From Hyphomicrobiaceae bacterium (GTDB taxonomy: Bacteria > Pseudomonadota > Alphaproteobacteria > Rhizobiales > Aestuariivirgaceae): 34,076 nucleotides of DNA. Shown here piece by piece: positions 1 to 8,137 of the stretch; the first letter of the stretch is position 1, and every line of letters begins with the position of its first letter. Position numbers and translations under genes: made by a program. The notes under the pieces are model-generated. The model was not told the origin of the DNA and searched no databases. It saw only the letters and a list, made by a program, of their open reading frames with translations. The stretch spans positions 1-34,076 of the forward strand of contig OMIC01000021.1 in the NCBI GenBank assembly GCA_900298995.1, read 5' to 3'.

Positions 1-175
1 CTGTTCTTCACCCTCGACCAGGCCCGGGAGGCGGTCGCTGCGTGGGCTGAGGACTACAACACCACAAGACCGCATTCGTCGCTGGCCTATGAGACGCCCG
101 CGGCTTACGCCCCGAAGTTCACTGCAACAGGCCGAGACTGTAAAAGCCGCTGGATGAAAGTTCAGTGGCAGGTCA
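1..175 (+). mobile_element. right end of an IS3-family insertion sequence (left part outside window)
   Basis: The first 140 bases encode the C-terminal end of an IS3-type transposase. The stretch at about 146-175, ending in ...TGGCAGGTCA, resembles the terminal inverted repeat of rhizobial IS3-family elements (on the other strand an end starting TGACCTGCCACTG). The element boundary is therefore placed at 175, 74 bases before the stop codon of the neighbouring DUF4424 gene. The left end lies outside the window, so the inverted repeat and target-site duplication cannot be checked. The boundary rests on remembered similarity of such ends, so it is only moderately sure. Confidence 0.5.
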
Positions 176-234
176 CTTACAATCGAAGAGGCTGCCTGAT
201 TGCAAGAGCAGTCCACTTTGCAATCTATCGCTGA
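1..234 (+). CDS. IS3-family transposase (OrfB), C-terminal fragment, 5' truncated by window
   Basis: Frame 1 is open from the window edge to the TGA at 232-234. It encodes the end of the DDE/rve integrase domain: the pattern W-x3-YN-x2-RPHSSL-x4-P-x-AY is the hallmark of the C-terminus of IS3-family OrfB proteins and lies just after the last catalytic Glu, which is outside the window. This transposase would cut and join the ends of its element. Oddly, the frame has no stop inside the presumed element: it reads through the putative terminal repeat and stops about 57 bases beyond it. That suggests the original C-terminus was shortened or fused to flanking DNA. Family assignment is firm; whether the element is intact is unknown. 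Confidence 0.75.
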   Translation: MFFTLDQAREAVAAWAEDYNTTRPHSSLAYETPAAYAPKFTATGRDCKSRWMKVQWQVTYNRRGCLIARAVHFAIYR

Positions 235-248
235 TTTTAGTCTCGCGC

Positions 249-1337
249 CTACTGCGCACCTTCGGCTGGATCAATCCATTCAACGATCAAAACGCGCAGA
301 TCCTTCAAAGGCTCAAAGTCTTCTTTCTTCATCTCGAATTGCGTGGACGAAATCTTCCGCACATCTGTTCCACAGAAACTTACGAGATTTTCCGGCTTAC
401 CCTTGTCAACTACCAGTCGAAACTTTGCGATGGGACCCTTCCAATTGGCGCCTGATGACAAGACATACCCCACCCATCGCTCGTAATAGGGGGAGGGAAG
501 TTCCTTGGTGGAACGTTTCTTGATGGCCCGGTCCAGCGCCTCAAACCAACTCTCCTCGATGCAGAATGACTGCGCATGCTTCTGCGACCAGTCTTCATTC
601 CGGAATTTCGCGTCAAGTCCGCCAGCCACGCTGGCTCCCACAATGGGCTTGTAGCTATGACGAACAGAGATTGTTTTGCCCGCCGGAAACAGCTGCGTCC
701 GGGTCACCGTGGTGCGGATCTTCCACATGGGCCGATAATAGGGCTGCTCGTCCGAACCGACATTCTCGAGAAGGCGCTGTGTGGTCGCATCCGCCAACTC
801 TTCGGGCGTCAATTGACTGACTGCAGATTCAAACGCCTCATTATTGTAGGGTGTCTCAGGCGCAAGACCGAACCGGGCGAGAGACACCGTCACGTCCATG
901 CCCGCAATCAAAGCCTGGGTAACGACATCATATTCCACGGTTTTGCCTTCCACGACGCTCCGAAATTTCAGTTGCTTCCGCAAGTCCTGAAGGTTTGAAA
1001 GTTCATCGGAAAAGTCCTGATCTGGAAGAGGAAAGGCCACGAGGGCTTCGATATCTTCGCCAGAATGGTTCGTGAAACGATAGTCCACGCGCACCTCATC
1101 CTGCGAGATGAACAGGTCCTCACTATCCAGACTGATCTGGTCACTCTGCCGCAGAACAAGGCCGCCCAGAGCTATTTCGGCAATACTGTCATTTGCCTCG
1201 GCTGCACAGGTACCGAAGCCCAAGAGCGACAACATTGCAAGCACCCGAAAACACCCTGCCGCGCAAGCATTAAGCCAATTCCTGGAGGAAAAATCTGGCT
1301 GAATGCACGCTGTAACCGGTTTCGCACCTGCAAACAT
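249..1337 (-). CDS. secreted DUF4424 domain protein
   Basis: A 362-residue protein of the DUF4424 family, whose function is not known. A basic/hydrophobic segment at about residues 18-48, ending AAEA before NDS, looks like a signal peptide, so the mature protein is probably periplasmic. After it comes the family core, with GGLVLRQSD, a SEDLFIS-x-DEVRVDYRF stretch and an aromatic-rich C-terminal half with two separated Cys residues. The start at 1337 leaves an N-terminal extension before the signal; an internal Met near residue 35 is another candidate, and neither has a strong ribosome site. The gene is monocistronic, transcribed away from the ABC operon, and its 3' end lies 74 bases from the IS end. 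Its composition looks less GC-rich than the genes at the right end of the window. Confidence 0.8.
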   Translation of the reverse strand: MFAGAKPVTACIQPDFSSRNWLNACAAGCFRVLAMLSLLGFGTCAAEANDSIAEIALGGLVLRQSDQISLDSEDLFISQDEVRVDYRFTNHSGEDIEALVAFPLPDQDFSDELSNLQDLRKQLKFRSVVEGKTVEYDVVTQALIAGMDVTVSLARFGLAPETPYNNEAFESAVSQLTPEELADATTQRLLENVGSDEQPYYRPMWKIRTTVTRTQLFPAGKTISVRHSYKPIVGASVAGGLDAKFRNEDWSQKHAQSFCIEESWFEALDRAIKKRSTKELPSPYYERWVGYVLSSGANWKGPIAKFRLVVDKGKPENLVSFCGTDVRKISSTQFEMKKEDFEPLKDLRVLIVEWIDPAEGAQ

Positions 1338-1564
1338 GACAGAACCAATTCCCTGATGGTTGCCACTTACCGCCCTTGTTACCCCAAGTCGGGTGGGGTG
1401 TATGCGGCGAAATCGGTTACTCCGACCGCCCGTCCTTATAAAAAAGCGCTTTGCTTGAAACGGCGCTCGTGCTCCTATGAGCCTGCAAAACCGTTACCGG
1501 CCGGGATACACATCACAAGGCCGGACGGCGGAGCAATGGGGCGGAAACAAAAGGGAACACCTGC
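1338..1564. other. divergent intergenic region (DUF4424 / ABC transporter)
   Basis: This 227-base region must hold promoters for both divergent genes, but none stands out. The best plus-strand candidate is TTGAAA at 1455-1460, with poorly spaced TATGAG-like bases at 1476-1481. A weak dyad, CCGGCC (1497-1502) with GGCCGG (1519-1524) around a 16-base loop, lies in the leader of the binding-protein gene. A purine-rich AAAAGGGA about 8 bases before the ATG at 1565 is its ribosome site. No TPP-riboswitch landmarks were found. Confidence 0.35.
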
Positions 1565-2551
1565 ATGAATATCAAGACAGTTCTGAAATCAGCCACCGGA
1601 GTTTTGGCAGCAGCGGCGATCATCGGCGCAGCCCTCCCGGCGGAAGCCGGCACGATGCGGCTCGGCATGACGACATGGGTCGGTTACGGCCCGATGTTTC
1701 TCGCCCGCGACAAGGGCTTTTTCAAGGAAAACGGACTCGATGTCGATCTACGGATCATCGAGGATGCCTCCATCTACATGGCGGCTGTCGCTTCCGGTGA
1801 ACTGGACGGCAATGCATCCACCCTCGACGAGATCATGAAGTACCGGTCCCCGGACTTCTGCTTCAAGGCCGTTGTAGCGCTGGATGACAGTCATGGCGGC
1901 GACGGCGTGCTGGTGCGCGAAGATGTCAAATCGCTGACGGACCTCAAGGGCCAGCAAGTTGGCATGAACGAAGGATCAGTGTCGCAATTCTGGTTCAACA
2001 TTCTTCTGAGCCGCGAGGGCATGACCGAGAAGGACCTGCAGATTACAAACATGACCGCTGATGATGCGGCTGCGGCATTCATTGCCGGTCAGATCCCCGC
2101 CGCCGTGACCTGGGAACCGCATTTGAGCCTGGTTCGCAGCAAGAAGCAGGGTAAGGTTTTGATCGACTCTTCCGAAACGCCAGGCCTCATCGTCGACGTT
2201 GTCGATCTCACCTGCGACTACATCAAGAACAATCCCAAAGATGTCGAGGCTTTTGTGAAAGGCCTTTACAAAGCAGTCGATTTTATCAAGACAAACCCCG
2301 AGGAGGCCTATGCGATCATGGCCAAGGGTGTGGGTGGCTATCTTGAGAATCCGGCTGATTTTGCCGAAGCCGCCAAGGGTGTTCGCTTCTATGACCAGGC
2401 CCGCAATGTCGAATTCTTCGGTTCCAAGGACAAGGGAGAAGCCAAGGACCTTATGGAAATGGGCAACAAGATCTGGGGCGGTTTCCAGAAGATGAAGATG
2501 GAAATCGGGTATGACGATCTCATCGACCTGAGTTTCGTGAATCCAAAGTAA
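1565..2551 (+). CDS. ABC transporter substrate-binding protein, NitT/TauT (SsuA/THI5-like) family
   Basis: A 328-residue periplasmic binding protein. Residues 1-28 are a classic signal peptide (basic MNIK, an Ala-rich core, cleavage after AEA). The mature part opens with the fold typical of the NMT1/THI5/SsuA group: a first strand (MRLGMTTWVGYGPMFLA), then KGFFKENGLDVDL. Residues such as E and D in the SGELDGN region would line the ligand cleft. Members bind taurine, alkanesulfonates, nitrate, pyrimidine thiamine precursors and other small solutes, so the ligand here cannot be named. The gene starts the transporter operon, ends with tandem TAA stops, and is followed by a strong hairpin before the permease gene. 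Such an arrangement usually gives excess binding protein over membrane components. Confidence 0.88.
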   Translation: MNIKTVLKSATGVLAAAAIIGAALPAEAGTMRLGMTTWVGYGPMFLARDKGFFKENGLDVDLRIIEDASIYMAAVASGELDGNASTLDEIMKYRSPDFCFKAVVALDDSHGGDGVLVREDVKSLTDLKGQQVGMNEGSVSQFWFNILLSREGMTEKDLQITNMTADDAAAAFIAGQIPAAVTWEPHLSLVRSKKQGKVLIDSSETPGLIVDVVDLTCDYIKNNPKDVEAFVKGLYKAVDFIKTNPEEAYAIMAKGVGGYLENPADFAEAAKGVRFYDQARNVEFFGSKDKGEAKDLMEMGNKIWGGFQKMKMEIGYDDLIDLSFVNPK

Positions 2552-2567
2552 TAAGGTCAATCATGTG

Positions 2568-2601
2568 ACAACAAGGCGGGCAACAAAGCCCGCCTTGTTG
2601 T
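2568..2601 (+). terminator. 14-bp stem-loop between binding-protein and permease genes
   Basis: ACAACAAGGCGGGC (2568-2581) pairs perfectly with GCCCGCCTTGTTGT (2588-2601) around a 6-base AACAAA loop, 16 bases after the binding-protein stop. The downstream run is only TGATTTC, so this is not a clean rho-independent terminator. An intra-operon attenuating terminator or an mRNA 3'-end stabiliser that raises binding-protein expression is most likely. Confidence 0.7.
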
Positions 2602-2622
2602 TGATTTCAGCGGCATGCACAA

Positions 2623-3426
2623 ATGAACGGCAAGCGTAACCTCGTCAGATCTTTCACAACTCCCTTCGGTGACGTCCCGGCACCCGCAGCCTTCATTGCA
2701 GCGACGACCGTCTGGGTCGCGGTGCTCGGCACGTGGGCGGTTGCCACCTATGGGGGGTATGTGGCTGACATGTTTCTCCCCGTGCCCGATGCCGTCATAC
2801 GGCGCGCGTGGAAACTCGCAAGTGACGGCACGCTGTTTGTACATCTCTGGTCAAGCGTCGAAGTGGTTCTGCTTGGATTTACCGTTTCGGCGGCAATAGC
2901 GGTTCCCCTGGGTCTCTACATGGGAACCTACAAGATCGTTCAGGCCGCGCTGGAGCCCCTTGTCAATTTCATCCGTTATCTGCCTGTGACCTCCCTCGTG
3001 CCGCTCTTCATTCTCTGGATTGGCATCGGGATCGGCCAGCGGATCACGGTCATCTTCTTTGGCACATTCTTCTCCCAGCTCATCATGATTTCAGATGAAG
3101 CACGTGCTGTGTCCCGCGACCTCGTGAACGCCAGCTACACGCTCGGAACGACGCGCCGCGAGGCCGTGTGGCATGTCATCTTCCCCGCAGCGCTTCCCGG
3201 CATCATCAACACGCTCCGGGTCACAATGGGTTGGGCCTGGACCTATCTCGTCGTCGCTGAACTCGTCGCCGCCAACAGCGGGCTCGGATTCATTTCGCTC
3301 AAGGCCATGCGTGGGTTCCAGGTCGACACGATCTTCCTTGCTATTTTTCTGATCGGGCTACTGGGGCTCATCACCGACATGGGTTTCCGACTGATGCGGC
3401 GCTGGCTGTGTCCGTGGGCGGCTTGA
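2623..3426 (+). CDS. ABC transporter permease, NitT/TauT (SsuC/TauC) type
   Basis: A 267-residue inner-membrane permease with about six hydrophobic segments. The conserved cytoplasmic EAA loop is at about residues 184-210 (REAVWHVIFPAALPGIINTL), which docks on the ATPase. It is followed by GWAWTYLVVAELVAANSGLGF, typical of the SsuC/TauC group. The protein would form the translocation channel as a homodimer for the solute delivered by the upstream binding protein. A 71-base gap with a strong hairpin separates it from the binding-protein gene. The ATG at 2623 has no good Shine-Dalgarno sequence, so translation may be weak. The stop at 3424-3426 lies two bases before the likely ATG of the ATPase gene, indicating coupling. 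Confidence 0.9.
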   Translation: MNGKRNLVRSFTTPFGDVPAPAAFIAATTVWVAVLGTWAVATYGGYVADMFLPVPDAVIRRAWKLASDGTLFVHLWSSVEVVLLGFTVSAAIAVPLGLYMGTYKIVQAALEPLVNFIRYLPVTSLVPLFILWIGIGIGQRITVIFFGTFFSQLIMISDEARAVSRDLVNASYTLGTTRREAVWHVIFPAALPGIINTLRVTMGWAWTYLVVAELVAANSGLGFISLKAMRGFQVDTIFLAIFLIGLLGLITDMGFRLMRRWLCPWAA

Positions 3427-3428
3427 CC

Positions 3429-4211
3429 ATGACCAACACCAGAGGCAGCCTGTCAATTCAGAATGTTTCACTCAGCTATGGCAAGGCCGAGAAACGCGTA
3501 CTCGCTCTGGATGGCATTTCCTTCGAGGTGCGCTCGAACCAGTTCACCGTCATCGTGGGCCCGTCAGGATGTGGAAAGTCGAGCCTGCTCTACATCGCGG
3601 CTGGCCTTCTCGAGGCAAGCGCCGGTGGCGTGACCGCCAGTGGACGCCTCGTCGAAGCGCCAGGGGCCGACCGCGGCATGGTGTTCCAGTCATATACGCT
3701 TTTCCCGTGGCTCACCGTTCGCGACAACATCGGGTATGGCTTGCGACGCAAGTCCATGCCAGCTGCCGAGCGCGAAGCAATCGTCGCGCGCTATCTCGAC
3801 GAGGTGGGACTTACTGCGTTTGCGGGTCACTACCCCAAGCAATTGTCCGGCGGTATGATGCAGCGCGTGGCGATTGCCCGCGCCCTCGCCAATGATCCCG
3901 ACATCTTGCTGATGGACGAACCCTTCGGCGCCCTCGACAGCCAAACCCGGCATTCCATGCAGAAGCTATTGCTCCGCGTATGGGAACAATCGCAAAAAAC
4001 AGTTGCCTTCGTGACCCATGACATCGACGAGGCAATCCTGCTGGGTGACCGGGTCATTGTGATGACGGCGCGACCCGGAAAGGTAAAGGCAGACATCGAG
4101 ATCAACATTCCCCGCCCGCGCGCGCCAGAGATCGAGCTCGAATCCGAGTTTATTTCGCTCAAGCGCCGCATTCTCAATGAACTGCGCGGCGAGATTGACG
4201 AGGACCATTGA
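3429..4211 (+). CDS. ABC transporter ATP-binding protein, NitT/TauT (SsuB/TauB) type
   Basis: The nucleotide-binding subunit, 260 residues from the ATG at 3429. All motifs are intact: Walker A GPSGCGKSS, Q-loop QSYTLFPWLTV, signature LSGGMMQR, Walker B ILLMDEPFGALD, and the switch His in FVTHDIDEA. It powers import by the adjacent permease. A GTG at 3408 in the same frame would add seven residues and overlap the permease gene. The ATG is preferred because it sits two bases after the permease stop with GGGCGG upstream, and family members start close to this point. The gene ends three bases before the ATG of the dehydrogenase gene, so transporter and enzymes are co-transcribed. Confidence 0.9.
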   Translation: MTNTRGSLSIQNVSLSYGKAEKRVLALDGISFEVRSNQFTVIVGPSGCGKSSLLYIAAGLLEASAGGVTASGRLVEAPGADRGMVFQSYTLFPWLTVRDNIGYGLRRKSMPAAEREAIVARYLDEVGLTAFAGHYPKQLSGGMMQRVAIARALANDPDILLMDEPFGALDSQTRHSMQKLLLRVWEQSQKTVAFVTHDIDEAILLGDRVIVMTARPGKVKADIEINIPRPRAPEIELESEFISLKRRILNELRGEIDEDH

Positions 4212-4214
4212 GCC

Positions 4215-4979
4215 ATGTCCGGGCCATCCCTCTTCGACCTGACCGGACAGGCCGCGCTGGTGACTGGCGCAAGTCGGGGCATCGGTGAGCAACTGGCCCT
4301 TGCCCTGGCCCGCGCAGGTGCCGACGTGGCCATCACGGCGCGCAGTCCGGAAGGCCTCGTTCCCTGTGCAGCCGCCATCACCGCGCTGGGACGAAAGGCA
4401 GTACCCCTCGAGCTCGATCTGCGCGATGTCAAGAACATCGGAGCTGTCGTCAGTGCCGCCGTTGCAGGTCTCGGCAGACTTGACGTCCTCGTCAACAACG
4501 CCGGTGTGGAATAGGTAAAGCCCGCCCTCGAGGTCAGCGAAGATCTCTGGGACAAGATCATCGACACCAATCTCAAAGGCGCGTTCTTCTGCTCTCAGGC
4601 CGCTGCCCGCCACATGACCGCCGGGGGCAGGATCATCAATCTGTGCTCGCTCACCTCCGAAGTCGGAATCCCCACCGCTGTTCCCTATGGTTCTTCCAAG
4701 ACCGGGCTTCTCGGCATGACCCGGGCACTGGCTGCGGAATGGGCTGAGCGCGACATTCGGGTGAATGCCATCGCACCTGGTTACTTCCGTACCGCCATGA
4801 CGGAAGTCTTCTACCGCGATGAAGCCTGGCAGACGGCCATGCGCGCCAAGATTCCGATGCGTCGCTTCGGCGATCTGTCTGATCTTGATGGCATCACCGT
4901 GTTTCTTGCATCCCAGGCCTCGGCCTACATCACCGGGCAGTGCTTTGCAGTCGATGGTGGTTTTCTCGCCTCGATCTGA
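4215..4979 (+). pseudogene. short-chain dehydrogenase/reductase interrupted by an in-frame TAG
   Basis: Read through, this is a 254-residue SDR of the gluconate 5-dehydrogenase/diacetyl reductase type. It has a Rossmann glycine motif TGASRGIG near residue 20, NNAG near residue 94, the catalytic Y-x3-K in VPYGSSK, and a normal C-terminus (AVDGGFLASI). The frame is broken only by TAG at 4512-4514, directly after NNAGVE. Both sides are in the same frame with no insertion or deletion, and the downstream half looks fully conserved. In relatives a residue such as Gln or Lys stands here, so one base change (CAG or AAG to TAG) explains it. As written, the product is a 99-residue fragment without the active site. 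Alternatives are a base-call error, nonsense suppression, or reinitiation at the ATG at 4614. Confidence 0.85.
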
Positions 4980-4994
4980 CAGAAAGGGGGGACG

Positions 4995-5987
4995 ATGAAG
5001 GCCGTAAGACTCTATGCGGCAGGTGATCTCCGCGTCGAAACTGTTGCAGCGCCGGGCCCGCCCGCCCCACGCACAGTGACGCTTCGCATTATGGCAGCAG
5101 GCATCTGTGGATCCGACTTGCACAACTTTCGAACCGGCCAGTGGATCACGCGCAGTCCATCCATACCGGGTCATGAACTCATCGGCCGCGTCATTGCAGT
5201 AGGCGAAGGCGTTGACGATTTCGTCATCGGTGATCGCGTGGTGGCAGACTCCCGTTTCTGGTGCGGTGAATGCCCCGCCTGCATGAAAGGGAATTGCCAC
5301 CTCTGCAGTCGGCTGGGATTTGTAGGCGAGGTCTGCGACGGCGGATTTGCCGAAGAGGTCAACCTGCCCCATCGTCTGATCCACGCCCTGCCCCACACCC
5401 TGTCAGACGTTGCCGCCGTGATGGTGGAACCTGTCACTGTGGCACTCCACGCCGTCAACCGTCTTGCTGTTCCGCGCGATTGCCCGGTTCTCATCGCCGG
5501 TTGCGGGCCCATTGGCGGCCTTGCAGCCCTCGTCCTCTCAGAACATGGCCACAGCGACATCCGGGTAGCCGACCACAATGAGGAACGGCTGAAGCGCGTC
5601 TGCGACGTCACGGGCGCCGCAGCAGTTACGCTTGACCCCTCCTCCGCAGGCGCCGGCATTAGCCATGCCATTGAAGCCACCGGCAGCCCACGCGCCCTGG
5701 AACAACTCTTGAAGGCAGTTGAGCCGGGGGCAAGAATTTCCCTCGTGGGCATCATGCATGGCCGGTTGGATCTGGATCCGAACCTGCTAGTCGAGCGCGA
5801 GATCAGCTTGATTGGCTGTCATGCCTTTCAGGATGAACTGCCAAGCGCCATCGCCTTTCTCGAAACCTGCGATGACCGCGCCCGCCGCCTCGCCGATCAG
5901 GAAGTACCACTGGATGAGGTACCCGAGGCCTACCGAAGGTTGATTGCGGGGCAGGCAACCGGGCTAAAAACCATCGTCAAGCCCTGA
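4995..5987 (+). CDS. zinc-dependent medium-chain alcohol/polyol dehydrogenase
   Basis: A 330-residue MDR-family NAD(P)-dependent dehydrogenase. Catalytic zinc ligands are visible as Cys38 (GICGSD) and His60-Glu61 (PGHE). The structural zinc site is intact with Cys90, Cys93, Cys96 and Cys104. The cofactor domain has a GCGPIGGLAA glycine motif. It resembles L-idonate 5-dehydrogenase, sorbitol/butanediol dehydrogenase and threonine dehydrogenase, all of which oxidise a secondary alcohol next to another hydroxyl or amino group. The good ribosome site AAAGGGGGG lies just before ATG 4995, 15 bases after the SDR stop. Next to an SDR and acetoin-dehydrogenase-like genes, a role in turning an imported diol or sugar acid into a ketone is inferred. 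The substrate is not determinable. Confidence 0.87.
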   Translation: MKAVRLYAAGDLRVETVAAPGPPAPRTVTLRIMAAGICGSDLHNFRTGQWITRSPSIPGHELIGRVIAVGEGVDDFVIGDRVVADSRFWCGECPACMKGNCHLCSRLGFVGEVCDGGFAEEVNLPHRLIHALPHTLSDVAAVMVEPVTVALHAVNRLAVPRDCPVLIAGCGPIGGLAALVLSEHGHSDIRVADHNEERLKRVCDVTGAAAVTLDPSSAGAGISHAIEATGSPRALEQLLKAVEPGARISLVGIMHGRLDLDPNLLVEREISLIGCHAFQDELPSAIAFLETCDDRARRLADQEVPLDEVPEAYRRLIAGQATGLKTIVKP

Positions 5988-6010
5988 ATTCATGCTGTGT
6001 CGCACCTGCA

Positions 6011-6026
6011 CAATGACCGGCCATTG
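6011..6026. promoter_or_regulatory. imperfect 16-bp palindrome upstream of the E1 operon promoter
   Basis: CAATGACCGGCCATTG is a palindrome with one mismatched pair. It lies 15 bases upstream of the -35 hexamer at 6042. The position suits a second operator or activator site for the SorC-family regulator encoded at the end of this operon, but nothing ties it to that protein. Confidence 0.3.
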
Positions 6027-6041
6027 CCATTTCAATACTTA

Positions 6042-6069
6042 TTGACGTTTGTACGAACAAAAGTATCAT
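6042..6069 (+). promoter_or_regulatory. sigma70-type promoter of the acoAB-like operon
   Basis: TTGACG (6042-6047), a 16-base spacer and TATCAT (6064-6069) form the best plus-strand promoter in the left part of the window. It is 59 bases before ATG 6128. It starts a second transcription unit (E1 alpha, E1 beta, E2-like, SorC regulator) separate from the transporter/dehydrogenase unit. Confidence 0.65.
6048..6061. promoter_or_regulatory. candidate operator inside the promoter spacer
   Basis: TTTGT-ACGA-ACAAA is a dyad with 5-base arms lying exactly between the -35 and -10 hexamers. A bound regulator would block RNA polymerase. SorC/DeoR-type regulators bind AT-rich dyads of this general TGT...ACA kind, and the operon encodes a SorC-family protein, so autoregulation is inferred. 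Confidence 0.45.
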
Positions 6070-6127
6070 AACGACGGTTGGAACTTCATCCGACAGCCTT
6101 GAGCTAAAAGAAGCGGGGAACGGCATC

Positions 6128-7144
6128 ATGAACGCCTTTGGCAGCATCAAGCCCAACGCCCGACCCTTCTATCAAAAACATTCAAGCGAAGAACTTCTGC
6201 AGGCGTTGCGCCGCATGTATCTCATTCGCCGTTTTGAGGAGGGCGCCGAGGAAGCCTATATGCGCGGCCTCATCCACGGCACCATGCATCTCTCGATCGG
6301 CCAGGAGGCCAGTGCAGTTGGCGCAACAATGGCGCTGCGCCGGTCCGATTACATCACCTCCACCCACCGCGGTCACGGACACTGCATCGGCAAGGGTGCG
6401 GACCCCAAACTGATGTTTGCCGAGTTCTTCGGCAAGGAAGAAGGCTACTGCCGGGGGCGTGGCGGCTCCATGCACATCGCCGACGTGGCGTCAGGCAATC
6501 TCGGCGCCAATGGCATCGTCGGCGGCGGGTTGCCCATTGCCGTGGGCGCCGCCCTCGCCATTCGCAAGAAGAAGCGCGACGACGTGGCCGTGTGCTTCTT
6601 TGGCGACGGCGCCTCGAACGAGGGCGCCTTTCACGAGTCCCTGAACATGGCATCGCTTTGGAAGCTGCCGGTCATCTTTGTCTGTGAGAACAACAAGTAT
6701 GGCATGTCTGTTTCAACCGAACGGTCCATGGCGGTTGCCAATGTTGCAGACCGCGCAGCCGCCTACAAAATGCCTGGCATCATCGTGGATGGAAATTCGA
6801 TTGCCGATGTCGCGGAGGCCGTGGCAGAAGCTGCTGCACGCGCGCGGCGTGGCGACGGTCCAAGTCTCGTCGAATGCAAGACCTACCGGACGCGCGGTCA
6901 TTCGCGCTCAGATCGCAACCGCTATCGCAGTAAGGAAGAAATCGAGGATTGGAAGGCACGCGATCCCATTCCCCGCTTTGAAGCTGAACTGAGGGCCTAT
7001 GGAGTTGCGGGCGAAGCCGCGCTCACGGCCATCCGCGAGTCGGCAGAAGCCGAAATTGCCGCTGCCATCGAATTTGCCCGCAACGGAACCGATCCCAACC
7101 CTGCTGACCTCATCCGCGATGTCCATTCGCCCAGGGCCGCCTGA
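6128..7144 (+). CDS. acoA: ThDP-dependent 2-oxo acid/acetoin dehydrogenase E1 component, alpha subunit
   Basis: A 338-residue alpha subunit of a two-gene E1 (acetoin dehydrogenase/PDH type). The ThDP-binding motif runs from GDG (159-161) to NN (188-189), with the intervening [17 protein letters not shown] matching the family. HRGHGH (80-85) and the loop [11 protein letters not shown] also match. E1 decarboxylates a 2-oxo acid or cleaves a hydroxyketone and passes the acyl group to the lipoyl arm of E2. It is the first gene after the promoter at 6042. Its stop TGA shares one base with the next ATG (TGATG), so it is translationally coupled to the beta subunit. AcoA is the closest name, but pyruvate or branched-chain specificity cannot be excluded from sequence alone. 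Confidence 0.88.
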   Translation: MNAFGSIKPNARPFYQKHSSEELLQALRRMYLIRRFEEGAEEAYMRGLIHGTMHLSIGQEASAVGATMALRRSDYITSTHRGHGHCIGKGADPKLMFAEFFGKEEGYCRGRGGSMHIADVASGNLGANGIVGGGLPIAVGAALAIRKKKRDDVAVCFFGDGASNEGAFHESLNMASLWKLPVIFVCENNKYGMSVSTERSMAVANVADRAAAYKMPGIIVDGNSIADVAEAVAEAAARARRGDGPSLVECKTYRTRGHSRSDRNRYRSKEEIEDWKARDPIPRFEAELRAYGVAGEAALTAIRESAEAEIAAAIEFARNGTDPNPADLIRDVHSPRAA

Positions 7145-8136
7145 TGACGGTACGCGAACTCACCTACGCCCAGGCTATTCAGGAAGCCCTGGCGCAGGCC
7201 ATGGACGCAGACCCTGACGTCTTTCTCATGGGAGAAGATATTGGCGTTTACGGTGGCGCCTTTCAGGTGACGGGAGATCTCGTTCAGCGATATGGCGAAG
7301 AGCGGGTCATGGATGCCCCCATCTCTGAACTGGGGCAGGCAGGGGTCGCCGTCGGCGCAGCGCTCGCAGGCTGCAAGCCGGTGCTTGAGTTTCAGTTTTC
7401 TGACTTCGCCACTCTGGCCATGGAGCAGATCGTCAATCAGGCTGCCAAACTGCGCTTCATGCTGGGTGGAAAGGTGAATGTACCGCTTGTGATGCGGCTT
7501 CCAGCCGGGTCCGGCACTGGCGCGGCGGCGCAACATTCGCAGTCCCTCGAGGCATGGTTTGCGCACGTCCCGGGGCTCAAGGTGGTACAGCCTTCAACTC
7601 CGGCAGATGCCAAAGGCATGCTCCTGGCGGCAATTGATGATCCCGACCCGGTAATGGTTTTTGAACACAAGCTTCTCTACAAGATGAAGGGCGAGGTTCC
7701 TGAACATCCCTATCGCGTACCAATCGGCAAAGCCCATGTGGCGCGCGAGGGCCGTCACGTCACGGTGGTCGCCACAGCAATCATGGTGCACCGCGCACTG
7801 GAAGCTGCCGACACACTTGCCACCGAAGGCATCGAAGCAGAGGTCATTGATCTTCGCAGCCTGCGTCCGATCGACACCGACACAATCGTCAGAAGCGTGC
7901 AGAAGACCACCCGCCTTGCCTGTGTCTATGAGGGCGTCAAGTCTCTGGGCATCGGAGCCGAGATCAGTGCACGCATTGCTGAGAGCGAGGCCTTCGACTA
8001 TCTGGATGCACCAATCATGCGGCTGGGTGGCGCCGAAGCGCCTATCCCCTATAATCCCACGCTCGAGAAGGCGGCGGTGCCGCAGGTTCCAGACATCGTC
8101 ACCGGACTCCGCAATCTGGTGAGCGGCCGCATCTGA
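7144..8136 (+). CDS. acoB: ThDP-dependent 2-oxo acid/acetoin dehydrogenase E1 component, beta subunit
   Basis: A 330-residue transketolase-like beta subunit. Landmarks are [11 protein letters not shown] near residue 30, the APISE segment whose Glu activates Th[21 protein letters not shown], and the C-terminal transketolase domain with [12 protein letters not shown]. It completes the alpha2beta2 E1 with the upstream product. It starts one base inside the alpha-subunit stop codon and ends one base before the ATG of the E2-like gene, a normal E1alpha-E1beta-E2 order. No dihydrolipoamide dehydrogenase (E3) gene lies in the locus, so the complex would borrow E3 encoded elsewhere. All expected family motifs are present. 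Confidence 0.88.
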   Translation: MTVRELTYAQAIQEALAQAMDADPDVFLMGEDIGVYGGAFQVTGDLVQRYGEERVMDAPISELGQAGVAVGAALAGCKPVLEFQFSDFATLAMEQIVNQAAKLRFMLGGKVNVPLVMRLPAGSGTGAAAQHSQSLEAWFAHVPGLKVVQPSTPADAKGMLLAAIDDPDPVMVFEHKLLYKMKGEVPEHPYRVPIGKAHVAREGRHVTVVATAIMVHRALEAADTLATEGIEAEVIDLRSLRPIDTDTIVRSVQKTTRLACVYEGVKSLGIGAEISARIAESEAFDYLDAPIMRLGGAEAPIPYNPTLEKAAVPQVPDIVTGLRNLVSGRI

Positions 8137-8137
8137 C

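Noticed and set aside
1338-1564. TPP riboswitch upstream of the THI5-like binding-protein gene
   Set aside because: The conserved CTGAGA and ACC-CTGATCTGG-type blocks are absent; the THI5-like fold alone does not indicate thiamine.
3966-5396. 476-residue open frame on the minus strand across the ATPase, SDR and MDR genes
   Set aside because: It lies antisense to genes with full family motifs, shows no domain of its own, and is explained by codon bias of the opposite strand.
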